Positions 1 through 11,161 of a stretch of 64,000 nt of DNA are shown piece after piece. The first letter of the stretch is position 1. Each line of letters opens with the position of its first letter. Below the pieces are notes generated by a model. It was not told the origin of the DNA, made no database searches, and saw nothing but the letters and a program-made list of their open reading frames with translations. The stretch is from Coix lacryma-jobi var. lacryma-jobi (Eukaryota; Streptophyta; Magnoliopsida; Poales; Poaceae): positions 114,851,204 to 114,915,203 of the forward strand of contig CM019827.1 in NCBI GenBank assembly GCA_009763385.1, read 5' to 3'. The translations under genes were made by a program, and so were the position numbers.

Positions 1-1613
1 CGAGGGGATGGCGGACTGTCCGCCGGTCAAAAATGCAAAAACGCACTGCTGCTGAAGTTCCCTGGACCCTTCCCGGACTGTTCGTGACTTTACACTGCGG
101 ACAGTCCGCCGGTGTAAAAACAGCAACCCGTCCGAAGAACGCAGCCACTGATCCGGCTCGTCCCCGACGCGCGGACTGTCCGTCGGTCAAACCGCGGACT
201 GTCCGCGACCTCACAGTGAAGGCGATTTTGGTCGCCCTTCACACATAACCTCCGAAATCCGAACCAAGACACAATCCCACGTTCCCAAACTTGGAGAAGA
301 TGATCACGAGGTAGTTAGGAGACTATCCCCAAGAAATCATCTGCTCAAATCGATTCAACCAACGGGAAATCGAAGGGGAAGGTGTATGAACCGAAAAAGC
401 ACCACGAAAACAAAATCAACCCGATCTACTTGTTCGTGAGGAGTTAGATGAATTCCTTCGGTGGAAATGATCTCCTCACTATAAAGAACAAGTTGATTCA
501 AGTGGAATTCGAAAAGATGCAGTAGGGAGGGAGATCGAGTGACGGGAAAATCACGGAGAAACAAAGAACGCGAAGAACACGAACCAAAACACGAATCAAC
601 ACATCGATCTGCAACCGTGTGGCTACCACACGCTACAACAGTGAGATTACGGTCTCACTTCCTCAAAATCTCCAGTACACAGAGGTATGGTTCTCTGCGG
701 ATCTCAGTTGCTACAACAGGGGATTGGGAGAGCAGGAAAACCTAGAAGGCAAAGAGCAAATGACTGAGATAGGATGGGAGGTGGGTGTCTCCCTCTATTT
801 ATCCTAATTCTATTTCCCACTCTACCCCTAACTAATTACAGAGCGAGCCAGCTAAACCCTAGGGTTATTCTGGACCAACTCAAGGTAGATGGTGATCCGA
901 CGGACACGCCCGCACAACTGGTAGCGTTGCCTCGACGCAACCTCACCGATTGCCGCCACGTGCCACCACCGCTCTGCTTGTCCTTTTCCTGGACTTCGCC
1001 CCCGGTTTTAAGGCCCAAACCGGGAAACCAGCCTTCACGACCAAACCCTGGTTTTGAGGCCCAAATCGGGAAACCAGACGTCCATCGCCTGAGTTTTGAG
1101 GCCCAAACTCAGAAACCCGCAGTACCCAGGTTTTGAGGCACAAACCAGGAAACCGTCCTCAGCCCGAGTTTTGTGGCCCAAACTCGAAAACCATCAGCGC
1201 CCAGGTTTTCAGGCCCAAACCTGGAAACCGTCCACTCGGTGGTTTTTCTGTGGCTCAACCACCAAACCGAGCCGTAGAGAGGATGCACCGCCCGTGCACC
1301 CCGTCCACCGACACGTGTCCCCAGGTCCTCGACCCAAGCAACACCGTGCCCGCAAGTCTTCGCCCGTCGCTGTCCCAGGCTGCCAGCCACCACAGCTGAT
1401 CCTCGGGCCACCGGTCCCTCAGTCCAAGCCTCACGTCCGCCCTTCGCCACTCTCGGTCCATCGGCACGACACATCTCTACTTGACCTTCACCTTGCCTTT
1501 GATCACTGTATCCATGCTCGACACCTGCACAACACAAGCCAAAGAACATGCGCATTATCCCAGTTGACAATCACTCATCACTCAGAGACTCGGCATACAC
1601 CCATGTATCCGCA
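1..1613 (-). mobile_element. Partial Copia-type LTR, SIRE/Maximus-like
   Basis: The window opens inside this LTR. Its outer end is TGCGGATACATGG read on the minus strand at 1613. It shares a long stretch with the complete solo LTR at 49222-51146, including the block of GGTTTTGAGGCCCAAACC-type units at about 1010-1250 and the end at 1540-1613. A TATA-like ATAAATAG on the minus strand lies near 793-801, which fits minus-strand transcription. The ORFs inside it look like chance reading frames of GC-rich repeat sequence. Whether it is a solo LTR or part of a full element cannot be decided, because the other end is outside the window. Confidence 0.75.
8..215. repeat. Island of GGACTGTCCG-type palindromic words
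   Basis: Several copies of the self-complementary word GGACTGTCCG, or near variants such as GGACAGTCCG, occur here at irregular spacing inside the partial LTR. The related LTR at 49222-51146 carries a different self-complementary word at the matching place. Function is unknown. Confidence 0.7.
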
Positions 1614-1645
1614 CAGGGACCCTGGCTAAACCGACAAAAACCGAT

Positions 1646-3592
1646 TGTTGATGGTCCTTAAACACCTGTTTTACCATCAACATTTGACCCTAAAGTTCAC
1701 CAAAAAGGCATGAAATGTAGTCAAATAGGTTTCAAACTAACCAAATTCCACTTGTCCATAGAATTTTATTTGAATGCAGGAATTTGGACCAAATTTGAAG
1801 AATGGATCCACCAGGAGACAAGCCCACTCACCAGGACCCATTTGGGCCCGAGTGGGGTGGCGCCCGCCAGCCAGAGGTGGCGCCCGCCACCCAAAAGTGG
1901 CGCCCGCCACTTGGAGAGGCCCAACTCTCCCCCTTGCCACGTCACTGATCCGTGTGACCATCCCAAGGCCAAATCTTGGCCCTTGGTCACTAGGTCAGTG
2001 GCATCGGACGGCTCAGGATGGAATGGCGTGGATCAAGGCAGGATGGCGGTTACTTGGACATGCAACTGACCTACCAACCGCCTCTCTGGAGCTCCTGGAT
2101 GCCGTTGAAGCCAAGGCGGTGCATCCAACGGTGAGGGAGGTGGCGGCCGCCACCTAGGGCTGGCGCTCGCCACTAGGGTTAGCCCTAGGTCGGCTGGCTG
2201 CCCCCTATAAGTACCCCCCTCACTCCTCAAGACTATAAATACCCCCCTGAGGCATCACTTCATTCATATCCCATACCATCATATACCACACCAAGAAGCA
2301 AGAGAAGCAAGTGAGAGTTAGGTTAGAAGCTCAGAGAGCTTAGACAAGTAGGTTAGCTAGTAGAGAGAGTATAGCTCTAGTGCCCTCGCTACAGCGCGGC
2401 TCTTAGTTTAGCACAGCTCAGCCTAAGTTCTTGGTAAAAGGAGCATAGAGTTTGCTAAGAGAGAAGCGGGTGCGAGCGACTGGCATCGGAGGCCGGTTGA
2501 TTTCCCGGCGTCTCTGGTCTGGTTTGCTCTCTTGTATCTTAGGTACATTTATCTTTATCTCAGTATTACTTTAAGCATTACTCTCAGTATTACTTTCAGT
2601 ATTACTTTATCAAGTACCTTGAGTGTGACCTAGCTATCCTACAGTTCAATTCACTTAGCCATAGTAGTTAATCTCTAGTGAGCTTAGTGATTGATCTTTG
2701 CCAATAGGTTGCTTAGTTAGTTTAGTGTTTATCTTATTAAGTCAAGTATTTGCTCTGACGTCCGCAAGGGTGTCTCTATTCAAAGCTAGGATAGAGATAG
2801 TTAGAATATAGTTAAGCGTGGTGCTTAGTTATAGACTTACCTTCAGATACGGCTGGACCCCCGGATAGCTGTGGTAGCAAGCAGGTGGTGACAGCCCTGT
2901 GCGCCTTGAATTCCACCACGTAGTTGGCCTAGTTTAACAGTAAGGCTCGTTGTGCTAGCGTTCAACCTAAGTAAGTGGTAAAGGCTAGTATGCCTCGATT
3001 CTTGACAAGATAGGAATAAAACTTTACTTAACTTAGCTGCTTTATTGACTTTTGCCTGCCTTGCTTCGTAACTGTCTTGCTTCGTAGTTATCTTGCTTCG
3101 TGGTTATCTAGGAGTAGTTAGTAGTTAGTTACCCTTAGTTATCCTATTCCCTTTATCTACTTTTCCATCCACCTTACCTTAGCCATCCATTTCATCCTTA
3201 CCTATCCACCCATATATCTTTCTAGCCTTTCATCCCCTCTTTTCCCCTTTTCCCTTTTCTCTCTTCTTCGACTCTCATGCCCTCCTTGACTCGACTCATA
3301 CACCACCCTAGCCTTCCCTTGGGATCAAATAAATCAACACCTGGTACTCCCAGACGAAGTGCTACTACGATAGTTCTGTGCGCTTGCAGAATCTCCTCTT
3401 GGTAGATTGCAACCTCTCTAGTTAGCTCCTACTAGTGTCGGGATTGACAACCCCGCTTGGCATTAGTAAATAGCTGCTTTAGCTCCACTCCTTTAGGTAT
3501 AGTGATCGGACTTGCTTCAAGCACTTCTGACACCGTTACCTAGAATAGATCCCATAGTCTGCTCCTAGTAACGACGTTGGCTAGTGCCAACA
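1646..3592 (+). mobile_element. 5' LTR of a TGTTGA-type LTR retroelement
   Basis: It starts TGTTGATGGTCC and ends CCAACA. Eight bases later comes a primer-binding-like sequence, the same spacing as in the non-autonomous element at 34522-42495. A promoter-like segment with TATAAATA lies near 2232-2240, followed by a purine-rich leader. The start word resembles the minus-strand LTR start of the 34522-42495 element (TGTTGACGGTCC), so the two are probably relatives. No downstream gag or pol is visible. Boundaries rest on the TG...CA ends and the primer site; no target duplication was found. Confidence 0.6.
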
Positions 3593-3600
3593 AGCATTCC

Positions 3601-3619
3601 TGGGCCGTTACCGGGGATA
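3601..3619 (+). other. Primer-binding site of the preceding LTR (tRNA-Asp-like, degenerate)
   Basis: TGGGCCGTTACCGGGGATA is a degenerate match to the TGGCGCCGTTGCCGGGGA type, complementary to the 3' end of tRNA-Asp and common in plant Tat/Athila-type elements. It lies 8 bases after the LTR end, as in the related element at 34522-42495. Confidence 0.5.
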
Positions 3620-3620
3620 G

Positions 3621-4340
3621 TTGCCTAGCTCTATCTTTAGTGAAGCTAAGAACTACCAACATCGATCTAGAGACCGGTTTAGGTTGATGTAGGGTTTCGA
3701 GCTCCTGTGTTGATAACTCTAGAACTCCTCCTGGGAAGACCCGTCGGGGAGAAGCACGTAGAGGTTGTCCTAGGACCAGCAAGGCCACCTAAGACGCCGT
3801 CGAATCTCGCTGGGAGACGCGCCGAACATCAGAGTAGAGGGGAAAAAGGGGTAAAAGGGTAGTAGATTGGTTTTGATCGATTGATGTTGGATACCTCAAT
3901 CGACCATGATCCTCTCATATATATAGAGGGAGTTGGTCTTAACCCAATAGGAAACATCTTCAGATACGATCTCCAAGTTTCCTATCCGGACTCTATCAAT
4001 ATATAGAATCCAATCCGGACGCAACAAAGTAACCCTAATCTCGCTGATTCCTTAGATCGACCAGATTGGTCTAAATCAGTCTTAATGGGCTTTATCAGCC
4101 CATACTGATCAACGAATCGTCGCCGGACTTAACCTTCATCATAACCATAAGGCCTCCGACCAGGCCACCTGGTCGGATACAAATATTGATTGGTCGGACG
4201 TCCAAAATGATCAGACCCATTTGACTCAAAACATCCGATCCGTCAAATACGAAATAATAGAAGACAAATTCGACTCTAATATACAGGTCGAATACTTCTT
4301 CTAAATTTACTTTTACCTGTGACACTTTTGAGTGTCAACA
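3621..4340 (-). mobile_element. LTR-like fragment, minus orientation
   Basis: Read on the minus strand it starts at 4340 as TGTTGACACTC and has CTATATATATGAGAGG near 3913-3930, then a leader-like stretch. This looks like an LTR with its promoter. I could not find the other boundary or a target duplication, so the left end is approximate and the fragment may be truncated by the neighbouring LTR element. Confidence 0.35.
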
Positions 4341-4542
4341 ACATGATGCCAAACAATGAAAAGTTGTAATTTGGAGAGAACCAAAGAATAACTTGGATGA
4401 TAAGTGTGGTGGTTGTAATCCTTGCACGTTAGGATAGAAAGGCTAGGTTCCACGTCGTTGCCAACAAAAAATGAAGTGTACAAAATAATTGTTATCTACT
4501 AGTTCGGATTATAAGACAACCTTAGGGCAGACGTGGACCTTA

Positions 4543-5010
4543 TCTATATCTATATATGTATTATATATAGTTCATATCCACTAAGCATTTACTCTCTTCA
4601 AATCTGATCTTGTTTCACGTTAAGTCACGTCATTTAGAGCTACATCCGTTAGATCATCATTAATTCCTTCATTTGACCGTCCAACTCTTTGACTCCTCCT
4701 TAGCATCCACCAACAACATCACATGACCTTCAGTAATACTAAATATGCATAAAAACTATTCTACTTTTTTTAGTGTTTGAAGTGGATTTTTTTTGCACTA
4801 GTGATCCTGCTTTCTTATCCTACTTATATCATGTTAAATTAAATGGTATAAAAGTACAACTATGACACTTATTAATACTAACAATACTAATTAACTTAAG
4901 TGTTTTTGATTGTTATCTTACAACATACTAAGCTACATTATTGATGTTCAGCTTCATCTGTCATTATTTATCTGAAAATTCCCATGCAAACGCACGAGAA
5001 ATTCATCTAG
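4543..5010 (+). mobile_element. Possible non-autonomous Helitron
   Basis: It begins TCTATATCTATATATG after an A and ends ATTCATCTAG before a T. This fits the Helitron pattern of 5' TC, 3' CTRR and insertion between A and T. AT-rich with no coding capacity. No strong 3' hairpin is visible, so this rests mainly on the termini. Confidence 0.35.
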
Positions 5011-6900
5011 TATATTTTAAGAAGAAGGAAATTGATTTGGTATATTAATTAATTAATTTAATTGTTTCTCATGGAATGTGATTTGATACAATAGATGGAC
5101 ATTTGCTTTTCGACACTATACATATACAAAGGGACGACAGTTAAGAGAACAACAACAGAGGAAAACACAGTGAAGGTACAAACATTTTGCACAATGGATG
5201 CAACCTTGTAAATAAATTCTCAAATAAATAACGAAAAATAAAAATAAAAAATTCGTGTGCATTAACAGGCCGGCAGTCAGACGTTGGCTTCTTGCGGCCA
5301 CAACTGGTTCAGTGCATCCTGTCGGCCGCAGAGCTGCGGTGGGGATCGAGCTTCGCGGGCTGCTTCGATTGGCTGGACCGGGCCCAAGTATCCCGGGCTG
5401 CGGACGAGCCGAACTGTCCCCAGGCCAGGGTTTTGGAGGCCCATGTTCCAGACACGCGCGCCACAGAATCTCATCTTCTTGCGGAAGGCCGTGAAATTAA
5501 AATCGCCGTCTCCCCCGGCAAAGCGGTAACCTCCGCCGATCCTCCTCGTTGCCCTTCCCGGTCTTCGGGCAATGCCGATCCCATCCATGCTACCGCGGCC
5601 ATACCAAACCCTGTTCAGTGTTTACACTACCCTATCCTCCTTCGTTTCGTGGTCGGCTGGTCGCCAGCTTTGGCGACTGGGCAGCAGACCCCCCTCGGCT
5701 CCGGCCTCCGGGCTCCCGCGTCCTTTGTACGCAGCGAACTGCCGAGCCGCCGACGAACTGCTCTTGCTGCTCGTATCCAGCGACGCCGCGCAGCTTCGTC
5801 ACTACGCACTACCCCGGCTCCTGCAGCGTCGCAGACTCAGTGAAACTGCGCCACTCAGTTCCATACTTCCATTGCATTGGCAATTTGGCATTGCACACAT
5901 GGTGCTCGCCTTTTTGCTTGTTCGGAAGGTGCTCGTCTGTTTGCTTACCCTTTTCTTCCTCAGTTCTCTGTAACCCCATAATTTCATTTTGCCTTCTCTA
6001 GTTTCCGATTCCTTTCGGCTTCCAAGTCATGTCATCTCGGCCAGGTAAGAGCAGACACTGTGTTATCGTTTTTTTATAACATGGTTACAGACATTTTGTT
6101 ATTGATTAACACAAAGCACTGCTTGAACTCTTTTTTTTTTTTTTTTTTTTTTGCAAAGGCAGTATTGATACTGAAAACCTGCTGCCGCATAGAATTTTTT
6201 TCTAATCCCAGCAGCTTTTAGTTGAACGGTTAAATTAATTTCTTTTTTGAACGCAGCATAAATTAAATTTCTACCAGCTCACCCAACTGAAATAAATATT
6301 TTATGTTTCATCGTCGATGTTTAACATTCCTCGGTTCCAAATTTTTCTAACTGAGCATCGCTATGTGCAGTGAGAAAATCGGTGCTCCAGTTTCTCTCCT
6401 ACCCAAGCATTTGTTTTTTACAACACTGCGGCTGCTCTAATTTTGATTGGGTTGAGTGGTTGAGCGTCTCCCAGACTCCCAGCGTCGTGCAGTAGTCCCA
6501 TTGCCCAACTGTTTGTTTGCCCTTTTCTTCTTCAGATCTTTGTGACTCCAGAATTTCGTTCAGCCATCTCTATTTTCGAGTTCTCTCAGCTCACTAGAAT
6601 TCTGGATCATCTTGATTTTGCAAATTGAAGTCCTCTGTTTGGAACTTTCAAAATGGAAAGCTGCCAATTTTGCCTGGTAAGCTGAGGCCTGGGGACGAGG
6701 TTTGGGTTCAGCTGAGGGAAGGTGCAATACCATGTCAGCCAACCGACCTGCACGTTCACCAATCTTGGCATTCACGGTTCATTCATTCTAGTAGCAGACT
6801 GGTAAAAGCATGTGCCCAACTTGAAAGTGAAAATTCCCTAAAAAAAAAAAACTTGAAAGTGGAAAAAGAAAATCCATGGTGACTTGGCCAGGGGTGAGAC
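5011..6900. other. Gene-free stretch with promoter/leader-like sequence and an internal duplication
   Basis: From about 5270 to 5840 the sequence is GC-rich, then it turns T-rich like a 5' leader. A segment near 5925-6015 (CTTTTCTTCCTCAGTTCTCTG and following bases) recurs imperfectly near 6500-6590. A run of more than 20 T lies near 6130-6152. The overlapping ORFs in several frames have no recognisable domain and end without splice support. It may be a decayed promoter and leader of a gene related to the receptor kinase downstream, because the 6790-6880 segment is repeated just upstream of that gene. Confidence 0.3.
6790..6880 (+). repeat. Left copy of a direct duplication found again at 11629-11694
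   Basis: A 39-bp stretch starting AGTAGCAGACTGGTAAAAGC matches 11629-11667 with few differences. A second piece, AAAAAGAAAATCC, follows in both. The left copy ends just before the RTE insertion; the right copy lies in the leader of the receptor kinase gene. Confidence 0.6.
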
Positions 6901-6920
6901 ACTCATTCTAAAAGTGTAAC
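6901..6920. repeat. Left target-site duplication of the RTE LINE
   Basis: ACTCATTCTAAAAGTGTAAC here is identical to 10234-10253. The two copies bracket the LINE exactly. Confidence 0.95.
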
Positions 6921-6998
6921 AACAACAACAACAACCAAGCCTCCTAGTCCCAAACAAGTTGGGGTAGGCTAGAGTTGAAACCCAACAAGAGACCCTAG

Positions 6999-9900
6999 TC
7001 ACGGTTCAGGCACGTCAATGGTTGTTCTCCATGCATTTCTATCCAAACATAGATCTCTAGGTATATCCCAACTTTTTAGATCTCTCTTTATTGCCTCCTC
7101 CCACGTCAACTTCGGTCTACCTCTACCTCTCCTCACATGAAAATCTTGGGCTAAAACTCCACAATGCACTGGTGCCTCCGGAGGTCTCCTTTGGACATGA
7201 CCAAACCACATCAACCGATGTTGGACCAACTTTTCTTCAATTGGTGCTACCCCTAGCCGGTCACGAATATCGTCATTTCGGACTCGGTCCATCCTTGTGT
7301 GGCCACAAATCCAGCGCAACATACGGATTTCTGCAACACTCATTTGTTGGACATGCCTTCTTTTAGTAGGCCAACATTCTGCTCCATACAACATAGCCGG
7401 TCTAATCGTCGTCCTATAAAACTTGTCTTTGAGCTTTTGTGGTACCCTCTTGTCACAGAGAATACCAGATGCTTGGCGCCACTTCATCCACCCTGCTTTG
7501 ATCCTATGGCTAACATCTGCATCAATATCTCCATCCTTCTGTAACATCGATCCAAGATACCGGAAGACATCTTTCTTAGGCACCACTTGGTCTTCTAAGC
7601 TCACCTCTCCCTCTTCCTGTGCAGCATTGCCGAAATCACATCTCATGTACTCAGTCTTAGTCCTGCTTATTCTAAACCCTTTGGACTCAAGGGTCTGCCG
7701 CCACAACTCTAGTTTCCTATTTACTCCTGTCCGACTCTCATCAACTAACACTACATCGTCTGCAAAAAGCATACACCAAGGGATATCTCCTTGTATGTCC
7801 CTCGTAACCTCATCCGTAACCAAGGCAAAGAGATATGGGCTCAAGGCTGACCCTTGATAAAGACCTATTTTAATCGGAAAGAAATCAGTGTCACCATCAT
7901 TTGTCCGCACACTAGTCTCGACGTTGTTGTACATGTCCTTGATGAGGGTAACATATTTTGTTGGGACTTTATGTTTGTCCAAAGCCCACCACATAACATT
8001 CCTTGGTATCTTGTCGTACGCCTTCTCCAAGTCAATGAAAACCATGTGTAGGTCCTTCTTTTGCTCCCTGGACCGCTCCATAACTTGTCTTATTAAGAAG
8101 ATTGCTTCTATGGTTGACCTTCCAGGCATGAAACCAAATTGGTTCATGGATATCCGCGTCGACCCTCGCAATCTATGCTCAATAACTCTCTCCCACAACT
8201 TCATCGTGTGGCTCATCAACTTAATTCCCCGATAATTAGTGCAGCTTTGGACGTCTCCCTTGTTCTTGTAGATTGGAACCAATATGCTTCTTCTCCACTC
8301 CTGAGGCATCTTGTTTGAACGATAGATATTGTTAAACAACTTGGTTAGCCATACTACAGCTATATCCCCGAGGCATCTCCACACCTTGATTGGAATACCA
8401 TCAGGACCCATCGCTTTATCCACTTTCATCCTTTTCAAAGCTTCTCTAACCTCCTGCTCTTGGATCCTCCGCACATAGCGCCTATTGGTGTCATCAGATG
8501 AGTCATCCAACCGAACGGTGGAGTTCTCATTGTCCCCAGTGAACAAATTATCAAAATATTCTTGCCACCTATGTCTAATCTCATCTTCCTTCACCAAGAG
8601 TTGCTCCCTCTTATCCTCAATGCACTTGACTTGGTTGAAGTCTCTTGTCTTCTTATCACGAGCCCTAGCCATCCTATAAATGTCCTTCTCTCCTTCCTTC
8701 GTATTCAAACGTTGGTAAAGATCCTCGTAAGCCCGCCCCTTCGCCTCCCTCACCGCTCGTTTTGCAGCCTTCTTAGCCACCTTGTACTTTTCTATGTTGT
8801 CCGCGCACCGGTCTTGGTACAAGCACTTATAGCATTCCTTTTTTTCCTTAATAGCCTTTTGCACATCTTCATTCCACCACCAAGTGTCTTTTGGATCGCG
8901 ACCACTTCCTTTAGACACTCCAAGCACCTCTGCGACAACCTTCCGAGCGCAAGTTGTCATCTTCTCCCACATGTTGTTTGCATCTCCTTCGTCTTTCCAA
9001 GGGCCCTCATCAATAACTCTTTCTTTGAAGTCGTTCAATGCTTCTCCCTTTAAATTCCACCACTTTGTCCTCGCACTCTTGGCTTGTTTGACCCTACAAG
9101 CATGCCCCAGGAAGCGAAAATCGGCCACCAATAGCTTGTGTTGAGAAACCACACATTCTTCAGGTATCACCTTACAATCCTCGCAAGTGTGTTTATCCCC
9201 CCTTCTTGTAAGGACAAAGTCGATCTGGCTAGAGGAACGACCACTACTAAAGGTCACTAAATGGGAAGGTCTCTTTCTAAAGAAAGTGTTGACTATCATC
9301 AGATCGAAAGCTGTAGCAAAATCTAGGACATCCACTCCCTCCTGGTTCCTACTACCATAACCGAAACCACCATGAGCCGCCTCAAAACCTGCACTTGAAG
9401 ACCCTACATGGCCATTTAGGTCCCCTCCTATGAAGAGCTTCTCACTGCTAGGTACAGCTCTAACCAAGCCATCCAAATCTTCCCAGAACTGCCTCTTAAC
9501 ACTCTCATCATGACCTACTTGAGGGGCATAAGCACTAATTACGTTTAGAACCATATCACTAACAACAAGTTTAACTAAGATAATCCGATCTCCTTGTCTT
9601 CTCACCTCCACTACTCCATCCTTCAGGTTCTTGTCAATCAGAACTTCTACTCCATTAATATTTGAAGTTGTCCCTGTGTACCAGAGTTTAAAACCAGTAT
9701 TTTCCACCTCCTTCGCCTTCTGACCCTTCCATTTAGTCTCTTGGACGCACAAGATATTTACACGCCTCCTAACCGTTGTATCAACTAACTCTCTTAACTT
9801 ACCCGTGAGGGACCCTACGTTCCAACTGCCTAGACGAATCCTAGTTGGCTCGACTAGCTTCCTTACCCTTCTCACCCGCCGAGTCAGATGAGAAGACCCT

Positions 9901-10223
9901 TGCACATTTTTCACCACATCCGGGCGCCGATGTGGCGCACCACTAAGGATGCGACGACCCGATCCTTGCTCACTTGGCACCATGCCCAGATCACGACACG
10001 GCGCGTCACGGGGGTGACGACCCGGCCCTTGCTCATTTGACACCATGCCCGGGTTCCGACATGGCGCGTCGCTAAGAGGGTTACGCCCCAACGGGATTCT
10101 TTTGGGTTTCATCTCCATAAGGTTAGCTAGGTTTTTACGTTGGCTCGCCAAGCCTATCACAACCCTCCTCCTTAACCAGGGCTTGGGACCTGCTATGTTG
10201 AGCCACCATAGACACCCCAACAT
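6999..10223 (-). CDS. RTE endonuclease/reverse transcriptase, uninterrupted
   Basis: The 1074-residue protein would nick target DNA and copy the element's RNA at the nick. After a basic N-terminal region with three imperfect repeats (about residues 52-118) comes an APE-like endonuclease. Its motifs are SWNVGSL (133), QETKW (161), GGDLNGHVG, SQIDFVLTRR and a C-terminal QHKLLVADF. The reverse transcriptase follows, with FIDLEKAYD (about 727-735), GLYQGSALSP and the catalytic FADD (about 818-822). The C-terminal part has the usual GHVQRRP and RGRGRPKLTW segments. All visible catalytic residues are present and there is no stop or frameshift. Whether it is expressed cannot be told from sequence. 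Confidence 0.93.
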   Translation of the reverse strand: MLGCLWWLNIAGPKPWLRRRVVIGLASQRKNLANLMEMKPKRIPLGRNPLSDAPCRNPGMVSNEQGPGRHPRDAPCRDLGMVPSEQGSGRRILSGAPHRRPDVVKNVQGSSHLTRRVRRVRKLVEPTRIRLGSWNVGSLTGKLRELVDTTVRRRVNILCVQETKWKGQKAKEVENTGFKLWYTGTTSNINGVEVLIDKNLKDGVVEVRRQGDRIILVKLVVSDMVLNVISAYAPQVGHDESVKRQFWEDLDGLVRAVPSSEKLFIGGDLNGHVGSSSAGFEAAHGGFGYGSRNQEGVDVLDFATAFDLMIVNTFFRKRPSHLVTFSSGRSSSQIDFVLTRRGDKHTCEDCKVIPEECVVSQHKLLVADFRFLGHACRVKQAKSARTKWWNLKGEALNDFKERVIDEGPWKDEGDANNMWEKMTTCARKVVAEVLGVSKGSGRDPKDTWWWNEDVQKAIKEKKECYKCLYQDRCADNIEKYKVAKKAAKRAVREAKGRAYEDLYQRLNTKEGEKDIYRMARARDKKTRDFNQVKCIEDKREQLLVKEDEIRHRWQEYFDNLFTGDNENSTVRLDDSSDDTNRRYVRRIQEQEVREALKRMKVDKAMGPDGIPIKVWRCLGDIAVVWLTKLFNNIYRSNKMPQEWRRSILVPIYKNKGDVQSCTNYRGIKLMSHTMKLWERVIEHRLRGSTRISMNQFGFMPGRSTIEAIFLIRQVMERSREQKKDLHMVFIDLEKAYDKIPRNVMWWALDKHKVPTKYVTLIKDMYNNVETSVRTNDGDTDFFPIKIGLYQGSALSPYLFALVTDEVTRDIQGDIPWCMLFADDVVLVDESRTGVNRKLELWRQTLESKGFRISRTKTEYMRCDFGNAAQEEGEVSLEDQVVPKKDVFRYLGSMLQKDGDIDADVSHRIKAGWMKWRQASGILCDKRVPQKLKDKFYRTTIRPAMLYGAECWPTKRRHVQQMSVAEIRMLRWICGHTRMDRVRNDDIRDRLGVAPIEEKLVQHRLMWFGHVQRRPPEAPVHCGVLAQDFHVRRGRGRPKLTWEEAIKRDLKSWDIPRDLCLDRNAWRTTIDVPEP
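9870..10070 (-). repeat. Three imperfect tandem repeats in the N-terminal part of the RTE ORF
   Basis: Units of about 25-33 residues carry the pattern DAPCR-x-xGMV-x-x-EQG-x-GR; the third is more diverged. At DNA level they are visible as repeated GGCGCGTC...GGCC segments. They lie before the endonuclease domain, and their role is unknown. Confidence 0.65.
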
Positions 10224-10233
10224 AGGCGGAGTT

Positions 10234-10253
10234 ACTCATTCTAAAAGTGTAAC
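10234..10253. repeat. Right target-site duplication of the RTE LINE
   Basis: Identical to 6901-6920 over 20 bases. Confidence 0.95.
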
Positions 10254-11092
10254 ATGATCATTTCGTGGATCCTTCCTTGCTTCAGTTACTTGAGTTATAA
10301 ACTTATAATTCATTTACAAGAAGCCTACCACATGGTTTAGGTCAACCATGACTTTCAAAAGGTCAGCTGTCATTGCAGTTTGCATTCTTGCTTAAACAAC
10401 CTGATAATGGCAGCTCAACATAAGACACATCTAAGATCAACATTTGTTAGAATTGATCAACCATATACAAGTAAGTAGAACATTGAATTAGGTTATCAGC
10501 ATGACCTTATTCAAAATAAAGTAATTTCCTTTTGTAATCAGTTCCATATTTTTCATTGATGTATAACGCTATTATTTCTAGCATAACCTAATGCATGCTG
10601 AATTGCTGATCGTTAGATTTAACTAGATAATTCTCAATAAGTATGTTCTTTTGAGATTCATGCTCACACCCAGAATCCACCACCACTCATTTAGATCGCA
10701 CCGTGGAAACTTAGGGTTTGAATACTTATTAATCTCATCTCATTAAATTACATTGTACTAAAATAATTATTGGAATTGATGAATGGTATAGGAATTGGCT
10801 TTTCAAAATTTTGATTGTTATTCATCTATTATGAAGGGCTCTGGAGTCTGGACTATCATGGGCTCATGGTGCTCCAACGTGGCCACTGCCGCATGGCAGG
10901 TGTGAGTTGAGCATTAATTTTTATTCAGAAGCACCTATTTCTTTGCTATATATAATCGGTGGAGCATTGATGGGACATAAAGCCATGGTGTACTCTCTTC
11001 ATGCTACTGACAATGTTCTTCAAAAAAATAGTAGCTTTTCACACCTCTACCTTTGAATGCACGGTTCAGTGACCATATAGTTCAATTTGCAG

Positions 11093-11161
11093 GTTGTGGC
11101 ACAGTTGAACGAGGTTTGTGACGAACTTGTTACTGCTGGGGCCCTGGAGACAATCAAATGA
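11093..11161 (+). pseudogene. Possible terminal exon fragment of an unidentified gene
   Basis: After a plausible acceptor (TTTGCAG), 22 codons reading VVAQLNEVCDELVTAGALET and two more residues end at TGA, and the sequence then looks like a 3' untranslated region. A second short exon-like stretch ending ATGGCAG before GTGTGAG lies at about 10840-10910. I do not recognise the protein. It could equally be chance. Confidence 0.25.

Larger units (their letters stand above)
6921..10233 (-). mobile_element. Full-length RTE-clade non-LTR retrotransposon (LINE)
   Basis: The element lies on the minus strand between perfect 20-bp duplications. Its 3' end is a short (TTG)n tail (6921-6937 on the plus strand as AAC repeats) rather than poly-A, and its 3' untranslated region is under 100 bp; both are known RTE traits. 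One ORF covers nearly the whole element, with only about 10 bases before its first Met. With exact duplications and no disruption of the ORF, it looks like a recent insertion. It sits between the two copies of a duplicated segment upstream of the receptor kinase gene. Confidence 0.93.

Noticed and set aside
1096..1629. 177-residue plus-strand ORF
   Set aside because: It lies inside an LTR full of GGTTTTGAGGCCCAAACC-type units; the peptide is a translation of that repeat, and a similar frame recurs at 50462-50788.
7091..9144. Plus-strand ORFs of up to 163 residues across the RTE element
   Set aside because: They lie antisense to the intact reverse transcriptase and endonuclease and show no domain.
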